43,348 nucleotides of DNA from Chloroflexota bacterium (lineage in GTDB: Bacteria; Chloroflexota; Dehalococcoidia; E44-bin15): assembly GCA_030604825.1 (NCBI GenBank), contig JAUVVB010000015.1, positions 1 through 43,348 on the forward strand, given 5' to 3'. The position numbers and the translations under genes are program-made. This document shows, piece after piece, positions 32,806 to 40,897 of this stretch. Within the stretch, counting starts at the first letter, position 1, and each line of letters begins with the position of its first letter. Below the pieces are notes generated by a model. That model was not told the DNA's origin. It made no database searches and saw only the letters and a list, made by a program, of their open reading frames with translations.

Positions 32806-34287
32806 CTATCTCGTCCTCAACTGGGGGAAAAGGATCACCTCTCTGATGGAGTGCTGATCGGTGAGCAGCATCACCAATCGGTCGATGCCCACTCCCAGGC
32901 CCCCGGTGGGCGGCATCCCGTGCTCCAGGGCGAGCAGGAAATCCTCATCCATCCTCTCCGTCTCCTCGTCCCCGATGAGGGCCCTTAGCCTCTCCTGATC
33001 CTTGAAGCGCTCCCGCTGCTCTAGGGGGTCGTTGAGCTCGGTGAAGGCATTGGCGATCTCCATCCCGCCGGCAAAGGCCTCAAACCTCTCCACCAGGCTT
33101 TCGCTCCCCGGCTTCCTCTTTGCCAGGGGCGAAATCTCGATGGGGTAGTCCATAACGAAGGTGGGCTGAATCGTATTGGGCTCGACAAAGGTGGAGATGA
33201 GCTTGTCAATTAGCTTGCCCCGGCCTTTGACTTCAACCACATCCATTCCGATGGCTTCCATCTGGCGGCGCAGCGAATCTTCATCGAGATGCTGCTCAAA
33301 ATCGATGCCACATTTATCCGTAATGGCATCCCGCAGCGTCATCCGCGGCCAGGGGGGTGAAAGATCCAAGGTGTCACCCCCGAAGCTGACCTTGGTGGTG
33401 TGGAGCACCTCCTCGGCAATAAAGGAGACCATCTCCTCCACCATGTTCATCACATCCTGGTAGTCGGCGTAGGCCTCATAGCTTTCCAGCATGGTAAATT
33501 CGGGGTTGTGCTTTGTGGAGATGCCCTCGTTGCGGAAGATGCGCCCTATTTCATAGACCTTATCCAAGCCGCCGACGATGAGTCGTTTCAGGTGGAGCTC
33601 GGTGGCGATGCGCAGATATAGCTCCTGATCCAGGGCTTGATGATAGGTGGTGAAGGGGCGTGCCAGAGCTCCCCCCGCGGTGTGGTGAAGCACTGGGGTT
33701 TCCACCTCTACGAAACCGCGCTCATCGAGGAAGCGCCTGATGGCGGCCATCACCCGGCTGCGAAGGGCGAATATCCTGCCCACCTCCTCATTGGAGATGA
33801 GGTCCAGGTATCGCTGTCGGTAGCGCTTCTCCACATCGGCGAGCCCATGCCATTTCTCGGGCAGGGGCTGAAGGGACTTGGACAATATGGAGAGGTGGGA
33901 GGCACTTAGGGTGACCTCACCGCTTCTTGTGCGGAACACCCTGCCCCTGACCCCGATGATGTCTCCGATATCCAGCTCCCTGAGGAGCTCATACCCCTCT
34001 TCCCCCAGCGAGTCGCTCTTGAAATAGACCTGAATCTTGCCGCTGCCGTCGCGAATATCCATGAAGGTAGCCTTCCCCATGGGGCGAGAGGCAACGATGC
34101 GACCGGCAAGGCTTACCTCGGTGAAGGGGGCATTTTCCCTGGCGGCTTCCCATCTCTGGAAGAGGGCAATCGCCTCTTTGGCGCTGTGGGTGCGGTGGTA
34201 GCGGTGGGGGTAGGGGTCGATGCCTCGCTGGCGAATCCTCTGCAGCTTCTCCTGGCGCTGCTTAACTATGTTATCGATGCGGGCCAT
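32806..34287 (-). CDS. lysS: Lysyl-tRNA synthetase, class II
   Basis: A 493-residue synthetase. The N-terminal OB-fold anticodon domain (about 55-150, SLAGRIVASRPMGKATFMDI) is followed by the class II core: VEVETPVLHHTAGGALARPF (motif 1), YLRIATELHLKRLIVGGLDK, IGRIFRNEGISTKHNPEFT (motif 2) and GLGVGIDRLVMLLTDQHSIR (motif 3). Length is typical. It starts 5 bases after greA and precedes serS by 10 bases, so the three are one operon. Confidence 0.97.
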   Translation of the reverse strand: MARIDNIVKQRQEKLQRIRQRGIDPYPHRYHRTHSAKEAIALFQRWEAARENAPFTEVSLAGRIVASRPMGKATFMDIRDGSGKIQVYFKSDSLGEEGYELLRELDIGDIIGVRGRVFRTRSGEVTLSASHLSILSKSLQPLPEKWHGLADVEKRYRQRYLDLISNEEVGRIFALRSRVMAAIRRFLDERGFVEVETPVLHHTAGGALARPFTTYHQALDQELYLRIATELHLKRLIVGGLDKVYEIGRIFRNEGISTKHNPEFTMLESYEAYADYQDVMNMVEEMVSFIAEEVLHTTKVSFGGDTLDLSPPWPRMTLRDAITDKCGIDFEQHLDEDSLRRQMEAIGMDVVEVKGRGKLIDKLISTFVEPNTIQPTFVMDYPIEISPLAKRKPGSESLVERFEAFAGGMEIANAFTELNDPLEQRERFKDQERLRALIGDEETERMDEDFLLALEHGMPPTGGLGVGIDRLVMLLTDQHSIREVILFPQLRTR

Positions 34288-34292
34288 CTTCC

Positions 34293-34757
34293 TTACTTGA
34301 TCTCCACTATCTTCAGCTTGAGCACCCCAGCAGGCACCGATACCTCCACCTTATCGCCCACCCTCTTTCCCAGTAGTGCCTTGCCTACCGGCGACTCATT
34401 GGAGATCTTGCCCTCGGCGGGATTTGCCTCGGCACTGCCGACGATGATGTAGTCTTCCTCGTTTCCATCTTGATGGTGAACCTTTACCTTTGACCCTAGC
34501 TGAACCAAATCGGCAGCCTCGGGGTGAATTATCACCGCATTCTTGATGATCCTCTCGATGGCCTGTATCCTGCCCTCGACGAAGCCCTGCTCGTTCTTGG
34601 CTTCCTCATATTCGGGGGTGTTCACCGTGCTGCGCAGCTCCTTGGCGCGCTGGATCTTTTCCGCCACCTCCTGCCGGCGAACGGTGCGAAGGTGTTCCAG
34701 CTCCTCCTCCAGCTTCGCCAGGCCCTCAGGTGTAAGGAAATGCTCTTTCTCAGACAT
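34293..34757 (-). CDS. greA: GreA-type transcription factor with altered tip residues
   Basis: A 154-residue protein with an N-terminal coiled coil (about 10-75) and a C-terminal FKBP-like domain (about 82-154, ending GDKVEVSVPAGVLKLKIVEI). Family GreA rescues backtracked RNA polymerase through two acids at the coil tip (GDLKENAEY in E. coli). Here that loop reads ELRSTVNTPEYEEAKNEQ, with Ser and Asn at the places of the two acids. ATG 34757 follows an AAGGAGG; a longer frame upstream is leader. It heads the greA-lysS-serS operon. The fold call is firm; cleavage activity is doubtful. Confidence 0.9.
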   Translation of the reverse strand: MSEKEHFLTPEGLAKLEEELEHLRTVRRQEVAEKIQRAKELRSTVNTPEYEEAKNEQGFVEGRIQAIERIIKNAVIIHPEAADLVQLGSKVKVHHQDGNEEDYIIVGSAEANPAEGKISNESPVGKALLGKRVGDKVEVSVPAGVLKLKIVEIK

Positions 34758-34782
34758 CCTGACGCCTCCTTCCACCGCTACT

Positions 34783-34811
34783 AAAAAAGACTGAAGGCCG
34801 CTGACCCTCAG
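34783..34811 (-). terminator. Terminator-like hairpin with U-run in the greA leader
   Basis: On the minus strand CTGAGG (34811-34806) pairs with CCTTCAG (34797-34791) with one bulge, then TC and six Ts (34788-34783). A competing hairpin, GCTGA-GGG-TCAGC, overlaps its left arm. Transcripts from the greA promoter would stop here after about 47 bases or read on into greA. Confidence 0.5.
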
Positions 34812-34836
34812 CCGCATACATCTCTCTTTTGTCGCT

Positions 34837-34865
34837 ATTATACAGCTTGCGCTGCTGGTTGTAAA
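34837..34865 (-). promoter_or_regulatory. greA operon promoter
   Basis: On the minus strand TTTACA (34865-34860), a 17-base spacer and a perfect TATAAT (34842-34837). The predicted start is near 34830, about 73 bases before the greA ATG. Confidence 0.8.
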
Positions 34866-34879
34866 GACCTGCTGCTTAT

Positions 34880-34908
34880 TTGCCCCTTGGGCTTGCCTAT
34901 GCTAAAAT
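34880..34908 (+). promoter_or_regulatory. Promoter of the HtrA-type protease gene
   Basis: TTGCCC (34880-34885), a 17-base spacer and TAAAAT (34903-34908), divergent from the greA promoter. The start would be only about 12 bases before the ATG, so the leader is very short. Confidence 0.55.
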
Positions 34909-34926
34909 ACCACCAGAGGTTATCTC

Positions 34927-35952
34927 ATGGAGGCTCGCCCCGCTAAGTGGCTCATCTTGGCCTTTTTGTTTGCCCTCCTCTTTGGGGCAATCGGGGGTGC
35001 CTTTGCCGGGGGCACCGCCGCCTATCTCCTGCTCCGGGGCCAGCCCACCTTACCTCCTCCCATCGAGGTCACCGAGGAGGAACTATCCACCATCGCCGTG
35101 GTGGATAGGTTAGGCCCCAGCGTGGTCACCATTATCAGCGCCAGGGATCAGAGATCGGTGCTGGGCTCAGGGGTGATCATCGATGAGGGCGGCTACATCG
35201 TCACCAATGAGCACGTAGTACGTAATTATACCACCTTCAAGGTCATCCTGGCAAGCGGTGAAGAGAGGCATGCTGCCCTCATTGGCACCGACTACCCCTT
35301 CACCGACCTGGCGGTGCTAAAGGTGGAGGACTCGGGCCTTGCCGCTGCTGAGCTGGCGGACTCCGACAGCCTGGTGGTGGGGCAACAGGTGATCGCCATC
35401 GGCAGCCCCTTGGAGTTCGCCAACACGGTGACCCTTGGCGTCATCAGCGGGCTTCATCGCCGGTGGAAGATCGACGGCATCTTCTATGAGGACCTGGTCC
35501 AGACCGATGCCGCCATCAACCCTGGCAATAGCGGCGGGGCACTGGCCAACTCCCGGGGGCAGCTCATCGGCATTAATACCCTGGTGGTCCGCAGCACGCA
35601 AAGGGGGGAGCCAGTCCAGGGCATCGGCTTCGCCATCCCCTCAAATACGGTAAGGGATATTGCTGCCCAGCTCATGGAGAGGGGGAAGGTATGGCGACCA
35701 TTCCTGGGCATCAGGCATCAGGACCTGGAGCAAGGTGCCCTTGTGGTCAGCGTTAGCCCCGATACCCCCGCTGCCCAAGCCGGCCTTGATGAGGGGGATA
35801 TCATCCTCCTCATGGGCGGCTATCTCATAGATGAGGAAAACCCCCTGCTCAACGTTTTGATGAGGTTTGAGCCCGGTGAAACGGTCAGCCTCGCCATTTC
35901 CAGGGGAGGGGGGGAAATGGAGCTGGAGCTCACCCTGGCGGAGAGACCGTGA
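34927..35952 (+). CDS. HtrA/DegP-type serine protease with PDZ domain
   Basis: A 341-residue membrane-anchored protease for quality control of exported proteins. One N-terminal hydrophobic helix (about 8-36) is an uncleaved anchor or signal. The trypsin-like domain follows, with the triad His96 (TNEHVV), Asp127 (FTDLAVL) and Ser202 (NPGNSGGAL). One C-terminal PDZ domain (about 240-335; FLGIRHQDLEQGALVV, PAAQAGLDEGDIIL) binds substrate tails. The form resembles short DegS-like proteins. It is monocistronic and divergent from greA. Confidence 0.94.
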   Translation: MEARPAKWLILAFLFALLFGAIGGAFAGGTAAYLLLRGQPTLPPPIEVTEEELSTIAVVDRLGPSVVTIISARDQRSVLGSGVIIDEGGYIVTNEHVVRNYTTFKVILASGEERHAALIGTDYPFTDLAVLKVEDSGLAAAELADSDSLVVGQQVIAIGSPLEFANTVTLGVISGLHRRWKIDGIFYEDLVQTDAAINPGNSGGALANSRGQLIGINTLVVRSTQRGEPVQGIGFAIPSNTVRDIAAQLMERGKVWRPFLGIRHQDLEQGALVVSVSPDTPAAQAGLDEGDIILLMGGYLIDEENPLLNVLMRFEPGETVSLAISRGGGEMELELTLAERP

Positions 35953-35978
35953 GCTTCCTTGACCACCGCCTTTGCCAC

Positions 35979-36009
35979 TTGACGGAAGGGGGAGTTTCCG
36001 TATTATAAT
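35979..36009 (+). promoter_or_regulatory. Promoter of the rsmD-coaD operon
   Basis: TTGACG (35979-35984) followed by TATTAT at 36001-36006 (16-base spacer) or TATAAT at 36004-36009 (19-base spacer). The start would lie about 36 bases before the rsmD ATG. Confidence 0.6.
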
Positions 36010-36051
36010 AGACGGCACCACTGGGGGTTATACCTCAGGCGGCAATTTGGA

Positions 36052-36606
36052 ATGCGTGTAATTGCAGGGAAGGCCAGGGGGAAGCATCTCAGATCGCCCC
36101 GGGGCGTTTCTCTCCGCCCCACCTCGGACCTGGTTCGAGGAGCCATCTTTTCCATGTTGGAGTCGGTAGCTACCGATTGGTCCTCTGTGCTTGACCTCTA
36201 TGCCGGCACCGGCTCCATGGGCATCGAGGCGCTTAGTCGCGGTGCCGGGTGGGTCGATTTTGTGGAGCATAACCCCAGGTGCTGTGCCATCATCAAGGAG
36301 AACCTGGAGAACGCTGGGCTGGCAGCGCAAGCCCATGTCTACTGTTGCAGCGTAGCCAGGGCCCTTTCCTTCCTCAACAGGAAATATGGTATTATACTTC
36401 TGGGTCCGCCTTATGCTGACCTCTCCGTGGTTGAGGTCTTGGAAAAGCTTTTCGATTCCTGCCTGGTGGCGGCCGACTGCACGCTGGTGGTGGAGCATTC
36501 CGTTCGTCTCCCGTTGAGCCCAGCCTATGGCGATTTTCACCTGGTGAAGGAGCGCCGTCATGGCGATACCTGCATCTCAGTGTATCGAGAGGAGGTTCTA
36601 ACTTGA
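36052..36606 (+). CDS. rsmD: 16S rRNA (guanine-N2)-methyltransferase RsmD, altered catalytic motif
   Basis: A 184-residue SAM-dependent methyltransferase expected to modify G966 of 16S rRNA. The family opening MRVIAGKARGKHLRSPRG and RPTSDLVRGAIFSML are clear, with SAM motif I VLDLYAGTGSMGIEALSRG and VEHNPRC as motif II. Motif IV, normally D/N-PP-Y/F, reads GPPY here (ILLGPPYAD), losing the acid/amide residue that contacts the target amino group. It overlaps coaD by 4 bases (TTGA), an arrangement common for these two genes. The Shine-Dalgarno is weak. Confidence 0.9.
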   Translation: MRVIAGKARGKHLRSPRGVSLRPTSDLVRGAIFSMLESVATDWSSVLDLYAGTGSMGIEALSRGAGWVDFVEHNPRCCAIIKENLENAGLAAQAHVYCCSVARALSFLNRKYGIILLGPPYADLSVVEVLEKLFDSCLVAADCTLVVEHSVRLPLSPAYGDFHLVKERRHGDTCISVYREEVLT

Positions 36607-37082
36607 CCATTGCCCTTTACCCCGGAAGTTTCGACCCCGTAACCAAGGGGCATGTTGACATCGCCGAACGGGCTGCAGTCCTTTTCGACGAGCTGGTCGT
36701 GGCAGTTTATGATGCCCCGCCAAAGCGTCTCCTTTTCAGCACGGAGGAAAGGGTGGAGCTGATGAAAAAGGCGCTTTCTCACATCCCCAACGCTCGAGTG
36801 GAATTCTTCACTGGCCTTACCGTGGGGTTCGCCAAGAAGGTGAATGCCGATGTCATCGTTCGCGGGCTGAGGATGAGCTCCGACTTCGAAAGGGAATTTG
36901 AGATGGCGTTGATGAACAAAAAGCTGGCTGCAAATGTGGAACTAGTCTGCCTTATGACCAATCTGGAGTATGAATTTGTTAGCTCCAGCCTGCTCAAGGA
37001 GATCTGCCAGCTTGGTGGCTCCATTGATGAATTCGTCCCTGAGCATGTCGCCGCCGCCTTAAAGGAGAAATTTCGCCGTTGA
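36603..37082 (+). CDS. coaD: Phosphopantetheine adenylyltransferase
   Basis: A 159-residue nucleotidyltransferase that adds AMP to 4'-phosphopantetheine, giving dephospho-CoA. It has LYPGSFDPVTKGHVDIAERA with the T/HxGH site, VIVRGLRMSSDFEREFEMALMN split as VIVRGLRMSSDFEREFEMA, and EYEFVSSSLLKEI. The start is a TTG overlapping the rsmD stop by 4 bases. It continues the CoA pathway begun by the panBCD operon at the left end, and CoA-transferase genes follow 38 bases downstream. Confidence 0.97.
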   Translation: MTIALYPGSFDPVTKGHVDIAERAAVLFDELVVAVYDAPPKRLLFSTEERVELMKKALSHIPNARVEFFTGLTVGFAKKVNADVIVRGLRMSSDFEREFEMALMNKKLAANVELVCLMTNLEYEFVSSSLLKEICQLGGSIDEFVPEHVAAALKEKFRR

Positions 37083-37120
37083 GGTGTCGTTCTCTGCTTT
37101 TCGCTGTGAGGTTCTAGCGC

Positions 37121-38314
37121 ATGGCTGATGGGGCGCTTTCTCATATCAAGGTGCTGGACCTCACCCACTACATCGCCGGCCCCTATTGCACCAGGTTGCT
37201 GGCCGACTATGGGGCAGAGGTGATCAAGGTGGAGAAGCCTGGGGAGGGGGATGGGGCGAGGAGATGCGGTCCCTTCCTCCACGATGAGCCCCATCCCGAG
37301 AAGAGTGGCCTCTTCCTCTACCTCAATTCCAACAAAAGGGGGATTACCCTTAACCTCAAGACGGAAACGGGCAGGAGGATATTCAAGGAACTCTTGAGGG
37401 AAGCCGATGTCCTGGTGGAGAACTTTCGACCTGGGGTGATGGCCAGCCTGGGTTTGGAATATGAGGACCTCCACAGGATAAACCCCAAGCTGGTGATGAC
37501 CTCCATCTCCAACTTCGGTCAGAGCGGCCCCTACAGGGACTACAAGGCCAGCGAGATTGTGCTCTACGCCCTGGGGGGCATGATGTACATCATGGGGAAC
37601 TATGACCGCGAGCCCCTGAAGCACGGCCTCTCTCAGGGACAGTATCTGGCAGCGGCCACGGCAGCGGCGGCGACCATGTCAGCCATCTACGCTCAGGGGG
37701 AGGATGGCCCAGGGCAGCATGTGGATGTCTCCATAATGGAGGCGGTCACCGAGGGGATCTTCTGGCCCGCCGTAGCCTATTCCTACTCCGGAGGGGTGCC
37801 CCGCAGAAGGCCCAAGGTGGGCTCCGTATTCGATGCCTGCATGCCCACAAAGGATGGCTATGTTGCCCCGGTGTTCTACGGCTATGTGGATTGGGATGCC
37901 TTTTCCCGTTTCATGGACTGTCCCGAGCTTGCCGACCCCAAGTTTGCCAGCCATGCCGATCGGGTGATGCACTCCGAGGAGTTCGCCGCCCTTCTCCTTC
38001 CCAAGATAAGGGAGTGGTCCAAAGATGAGCTCTTCCATGCCGCTCAGGATTGGCGGTTCGCCTTTGGCATCGTCAATACCACCGAGGATGTGGTCCATTC
38101 CCCCCAGCTTCGGGAGAGGGGCTTTTTCGTGGAGATGGACCATCCCGTGGCGGGGAGGCTTACCTACCCCGGGGCACCCTTTAAGCTCAGCGAGTCCCCC
38201 GCCCAGGCGAGGCGCCCCGCTCCCCTGCTGGGGCAGCACAACGAGGAGGTCTATGGCAGGCTGGGCTACACCGGGGGGGACCTGGTAAAGCTAAGGGAAG
38301 GGGGGATCATCTGA
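37121..38314 (+). CDS. CaiB/BaiF (family III) CoA-transferase, subtype 1, copy 2
   Basis: A 397-residue family III CoA-transferase: IKVLDLTHYIAGPYCTRLLA, YGAEVIKVEKPGEGD, SGLFLYLNSNKRGITLNLKT, and catalytic Asp at about 202 (GQHVDVSIMEA). Across the N-terminal 140 residues it is clearly the paralogue of the 30276 protein. It is followed one base later by a subtype-2 gene, the same order as at 31502-29050, so the two are probably subunits of one enzyme. The Shine-Dalgarno is weak; it may be read from the rsmD-coaD transcript. Confidence 0.92.
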   Translation: MADGALSHIKVLDLTHYIAGPYCTRLLADYGAEVIKVEKPGEGDGARRCGPFLHDEPHPEKSGLFLYLNSNKRGITLNLKTETGRRIFKELLREADVLVENFRPGVMASLGLEYEDLHRINPKLVMTSISNFGQSGPYRDYKASEIVLYALGGMMYIMGNYDREPLKHGLSQGQYLAAATAAAATMSAIYAQGEDGPGQHVDVSIMEAVTEGIFWPAVAYSYSGGVPRRRPKVGSVFDACMPTKDGYVAPVFYGYVDWDAFSRFMDCPELADPKFASHADRVMHSEEFAALLLPKIREWSKDELFHAAQDWRFAFGIVNTTEDVVHSPQLRERGFFVEMDHPVAGRLTYPGAPFKLSESPAQARRPAPLLGQHNEEVYGRLGYTGGDLVKLREGGII

Positions 38315-38315
38315 T

Positions 38316-39674
38316 ATGGGGTTGCCCCTTTCGGGGATAAGGGTTTTAGATCTTGGCTCTGCCTGGGCCATCCCCATCGCCATCAGGTATCTCGCCATCC
38401 TGGGGGCGGAGGTGATCCGCATCGAGTCCTGTGCCCGCCCTGACATAAGCAGGTTTGGGACGCACGCCGAGAACACCACCGAGGGCCGGTTCTGGGAGAC
38501 CGGGGCTCGCTTCAACCACATAAACGTGAACAAGAAGGACATCACCATCGACCTCTCCATGCCGAAAGGGGTAGCGCTGTTCAAGGAGCTGGTCAAGGTG
38601 AGCGATGTGATTGCCGAGAATTTTTCGCCCCGGGTAATGAGGAACCTGGGCCTTCACTACGAGGTGCTTCGGGATATTAAGCCAGACATCATAATGCTCT
38701 CCTCCAGCGGCTTTGGGGCCAGCGGTCCCTGGGCTCACTACGGCGCCTGGGGGATGGGCATGGAGCCCACTGCTGGCATATCCCATCTCACCGGCTACAT
38801 CGATGGGCCCCCGATGAAGGCGGGCATACCCTATACCGATATCATAAGCTCTGTCCATGGCACCTTGGCTATCTTGATCGCCCTCGAGCATCGGCGCCGG
38901 ACGGGAAGGGGGCAGTGGATAGACCTCTCCCAGAACGAGGCAGCGGTACAGCAGATCGGGGAGGCGATCATGGACTACACCATGAACGGCAGGGTTCAGG
39001 GGCGGATGGGCAATCGCCATCCCTCCATGGCGCCCCACGGCATCTACCGCTGTCGGGGAAATGACAAGTGGGTGGTTATTTCCGTCTCCAGTGAGGAGGA
39101 GTGGAAGGCCCTCTGCGATGCCCTGGGAGATCCCCCCTGGAGCAGGGAGCAGAGGTTCCGCGATGGCCTATCGAGGTGGCGCCATCAGGAGGAGCTGGAC
39201 AGGCTTATCGAGGAGTGGACCATAAGCCGGGATCACCATGAGGTGATGCACACCCTGCAGCAGGCTGGGGTCCCCGCGGGGGCCGTTCTCACCCCCAAGG
39301 AAATCCTGCTCGACCCCCACCTCAGGGAGCGGGGATATATCCATAAGCTCACCCATCCTCGGCTGGAGGGTATGGAGCTCTTGGGGACGCGGCCCTACTT
39401 AGGGATGCCGTGGCGAATGTCGAGGACGCCGCTTTCCCTGGAGCGCTCGCCCCTGTTTGGGGAGCATAATGGTTACGCCTTCGCTGAGCTTTTGGGGATG
39501 ACCCAGGAGGAGATGGCGGAACTGGAAAGGGAAGGGGTAATTGGCAACAGGCCCCTTGCCGATGAGCCCACTTATTGGGGGGCGGCGACGGTGCCTCTTC
39601 CCGTGCTCAAGGAACTGGGGTACATCGAGGAGTGGGATGAAAACTACCATGAAATCCTGGGCTTGGACGGATAG
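38316..39674 (+). CDS. CaiB/BaiF (family III) CoA-transferase, subtype 2, copy 2
   Basis: A 452-residue family III CoA-transferase: IRVLDLGSAWAIPIAIRYLA, LGAEVIRIESCARPDISRF, DVIAENFSPRVMRNLGLHY, and catalytic Asp at about 203 (GQWIDLSQNEA). The middle and C-terminal parts (MDYTMNGRVQGRMGNRHPSM; APHGIYRCRGNDKWVVISVS) closely match the 29050 protein. It has about 45 extra C-terminal residues (PTYWGAATVPLPVLKELGYI onward) not seen in copy 1. It starts one base after the subtype-1 gene. Confidence 0.92.
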   Translation: MGLPLSGIRVLDLGSAWAIPIAIRYLAILGAEVIRIESCARPDISRFGTHAENTTEGRFWETGARFNHINVNKKDITIDLSMPKGVALFKELVKVSDVIAENFSPRVMRNLGLHYEVLRDIKPDIIMLSSSGFGASGPWAHYGAWGMGMEPTAGISHLTGYIDGPPMKAGIPYTDIISSVHGTLAILIALEHRRRTGRGQWIDLSQNEAAVQQIGEAIMDYTMNGRVQGRMGNRHPSMAPHGIYRCRGNDKWVVISVSSEEEWKALCDALGDPPWSREQRFRDGLSRWRHQEELDRLIEEWTISRDHHEVMHTLQQAGVPAGAVLTPKEILLDPHLRERGYIHKLTHPRLEGMELLGTRPYLGMPWRMSRTPLSLERSPLFGEHNGYAFAELLGMTQEEMAELEREGVIGNRPLADEPTYWGAATVPLPVLKELGYIEEWDENYHEILGLDG

Positions 39675-39733
39675 GGGGTGATGGCCAAGATAAAGGGAAC
39701 CATTTCAAAATAATTCGCAAAGGAGGTAGAGAG

Positions 39734-40009
39734 TTGGCCTATAAGATCACCGAGGAGTGCATCAGTTGTGGCGCCTGCGAGCCGGAGTGCAAGAACGAGG
39801 CGATCAGCGAGGGGGAGACGATTTATGTGGTCGACCCCGATAAGTGCACTGGGTGCGTCGGCTGGTACGATACGCCCCGCTGCGTCGAGGTCTGCCCCAT
39901 CGATGACTGCTGCATCCCTGATCCTGAGCATGAGGAGACCAAGGAGCAGCTGCTAGCCAAGTGGCGTAAGCTTAACCCCGGGGAAGAGCCTGCCCCAGGC
40001 ACTTACTAG
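39734..40009 (+). CDS. YfhL-type 2[4Fe-4S] ferredoxin
   Basis: A 91-residue ferredoxin with two cluster-binding sites: CISCGACEPEC near residue 9 and CTGCVGWYDTPRCVEVCP near residue 38, the latter with the spacer insert typical of the YfhL group. The TTG start has AAAGGAGG about 7 bases upstream. It lies 59 bases after the CaiB pair, which suggests an associated redox step, though the link is only positional. Confidence 0.93.
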   Translation: MAYKITEECISCGACEPECKNEAISEGETIYVVDPDKCTGCVGWYDTPRCVEVCPIDDCCIPDPEHEETKEQLLAKWRKLNPGEEPAPGTY

Positions 40010-40042
40010 CGCCGCGCATTCAAAAACATTTAGGCAGCCATT

Positions 40043-40076
40043 CCCTTGAGAAAGGGCTAGGGATATTTTGATCCCT
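40043..40076. terminator. Two short hairpins between convergent ferredoxin and methyltransferase genes
   Basis: CCCTT (40043-40047) with AAGGG (40052-40056), and AGGGAT (40059-40064) with ATCCCT (40071-40076), the latter followed on the plus strand by GTTT. They sit where two convergent genes end and may serve both directions. Confidence 0.4.
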
Positions 40077-40821
40077 GTTTCCTTGCCACCACCAGGGTCT
40101 GAAAGCCCATCAGGGAATTTAGCAGCGGACTCTGCGGGTGATAGAGGGCTGTCTTGCGGAAGGAATGGAGCAGCCTAGACCCCGTCTGCCTTAGCCTTGG
40201 CGGAAGGGGCTGGTCGAGGAAGAATTCCTTCAGCATGAAGAATTGACAGCCAAAGGCAAACCCATCCCTTTTGAGCAGGGCAAGCCCGGAGCGGGACATC
40301 AATCGGCAAAGCTCAAAAACGGAGAGGCTAGCCTCGGGGTAAAACAGGAACCTCTTTCCCAGTAGAAGCTTGGTCAAAGAGTGAAAAATGGCGAACTTAT
40401 TGGGCGCCGACACCATCACCAGGCCCCCCACTTTGCACACCCGAGCCTGCTCCCTCACCATCTCCTGCGACATGAGGATGGGGAAGTGCTCAATCACCCC
40501 CTCAGAGTAGACCACATCGAAGCTCTCATCCTTGAAGGGGAGGCAGAACCCCGAGCCCTTTACCGCTTCAACCTCCACCCCGTGCTGCCTGGAGAAAAAG
40601 GAGAGGGAGCTAAAGGCCCCCTCCTCGACATCCACCCCAACGCATTTACAGTTCAGTTCCTTGGCCATTCGGGAGAGGATTCGCCCGCTGCCAAAGCCAA
40701 CCTCCAGTACCAGCGCCTCCCGGGGGATGTATTTTTGGAAGGTGTGGTAAGCGTAGGGGAAGTGCCATACCTCATCGGCAAGCCACTCGGGCACATAAAG
40801 CCAAAAGGGCCTCTCGGACAT
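40057..40821 (-). CDS. SAM-dependent methyltransferase (class I)
   Basis: A 254-residue soluble methyltransferase. SAM motif I is EVGFGSGRILSRMAKEL (about 37-53), with acidic residue GVDVEEGAF in motif II, and a post-I segment DVVYSEGVIEHFPILMSQEM in the Methyltransf_11/UbiE style. The C-terminal third (about 150-254) is basic and holds no other recognisable domain. The substrate is unknown. AAGGAGC precedes the ATG, and two copies of a 19-bp near-repeat lie just upstream. Confidence 0.85.
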   Translation of the reverse strand: MSERPFWLYVPEWLADEVWHFPYAYHTFQKYIPREALVLEVGFGSGRILSRMAKELNCKCVGVDVEEGAFSSLSFFSRQHGVEVEAVKGSGFCLPFKDESFDVVYSEGVIEHFPILMSQEMVREQARVCKVGGLVMVSAPNKFAIFHSLTKLLLGKRFLFYPEASLSVFELCRLMSRSGLALLKRDGFAFGCQFFMLKEFFLDQPLPPRLRQTGSRLLHSFRKTALYHPQSPLLNSLMGFQTLVVARKQGSKYP

Positions 40822-40830
40822 GGTGCTCCT

Positions 40831-40883
40831 TTTTCGCTCTATAGGCTATGGCTGATAATCGCCCTTTCCGTTCGATAGGCTAT
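40831..40883. repeat. Direct near-repeat upstream of the methyltransferase gene
   Basis: TTTTCGCTCTATAGGCTAT (40831-40849) and TTTCCGTTCGATAGGCTAT (40865-40883) match at 16 of 19 places with a 34-base period. They span most of the gap between cvpA and the methyltransferase gene and could be operator sites or a small duplication. Confidence 0.5.
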
Positions 40884-40897
40884 TTCCCGCTGCCGTT

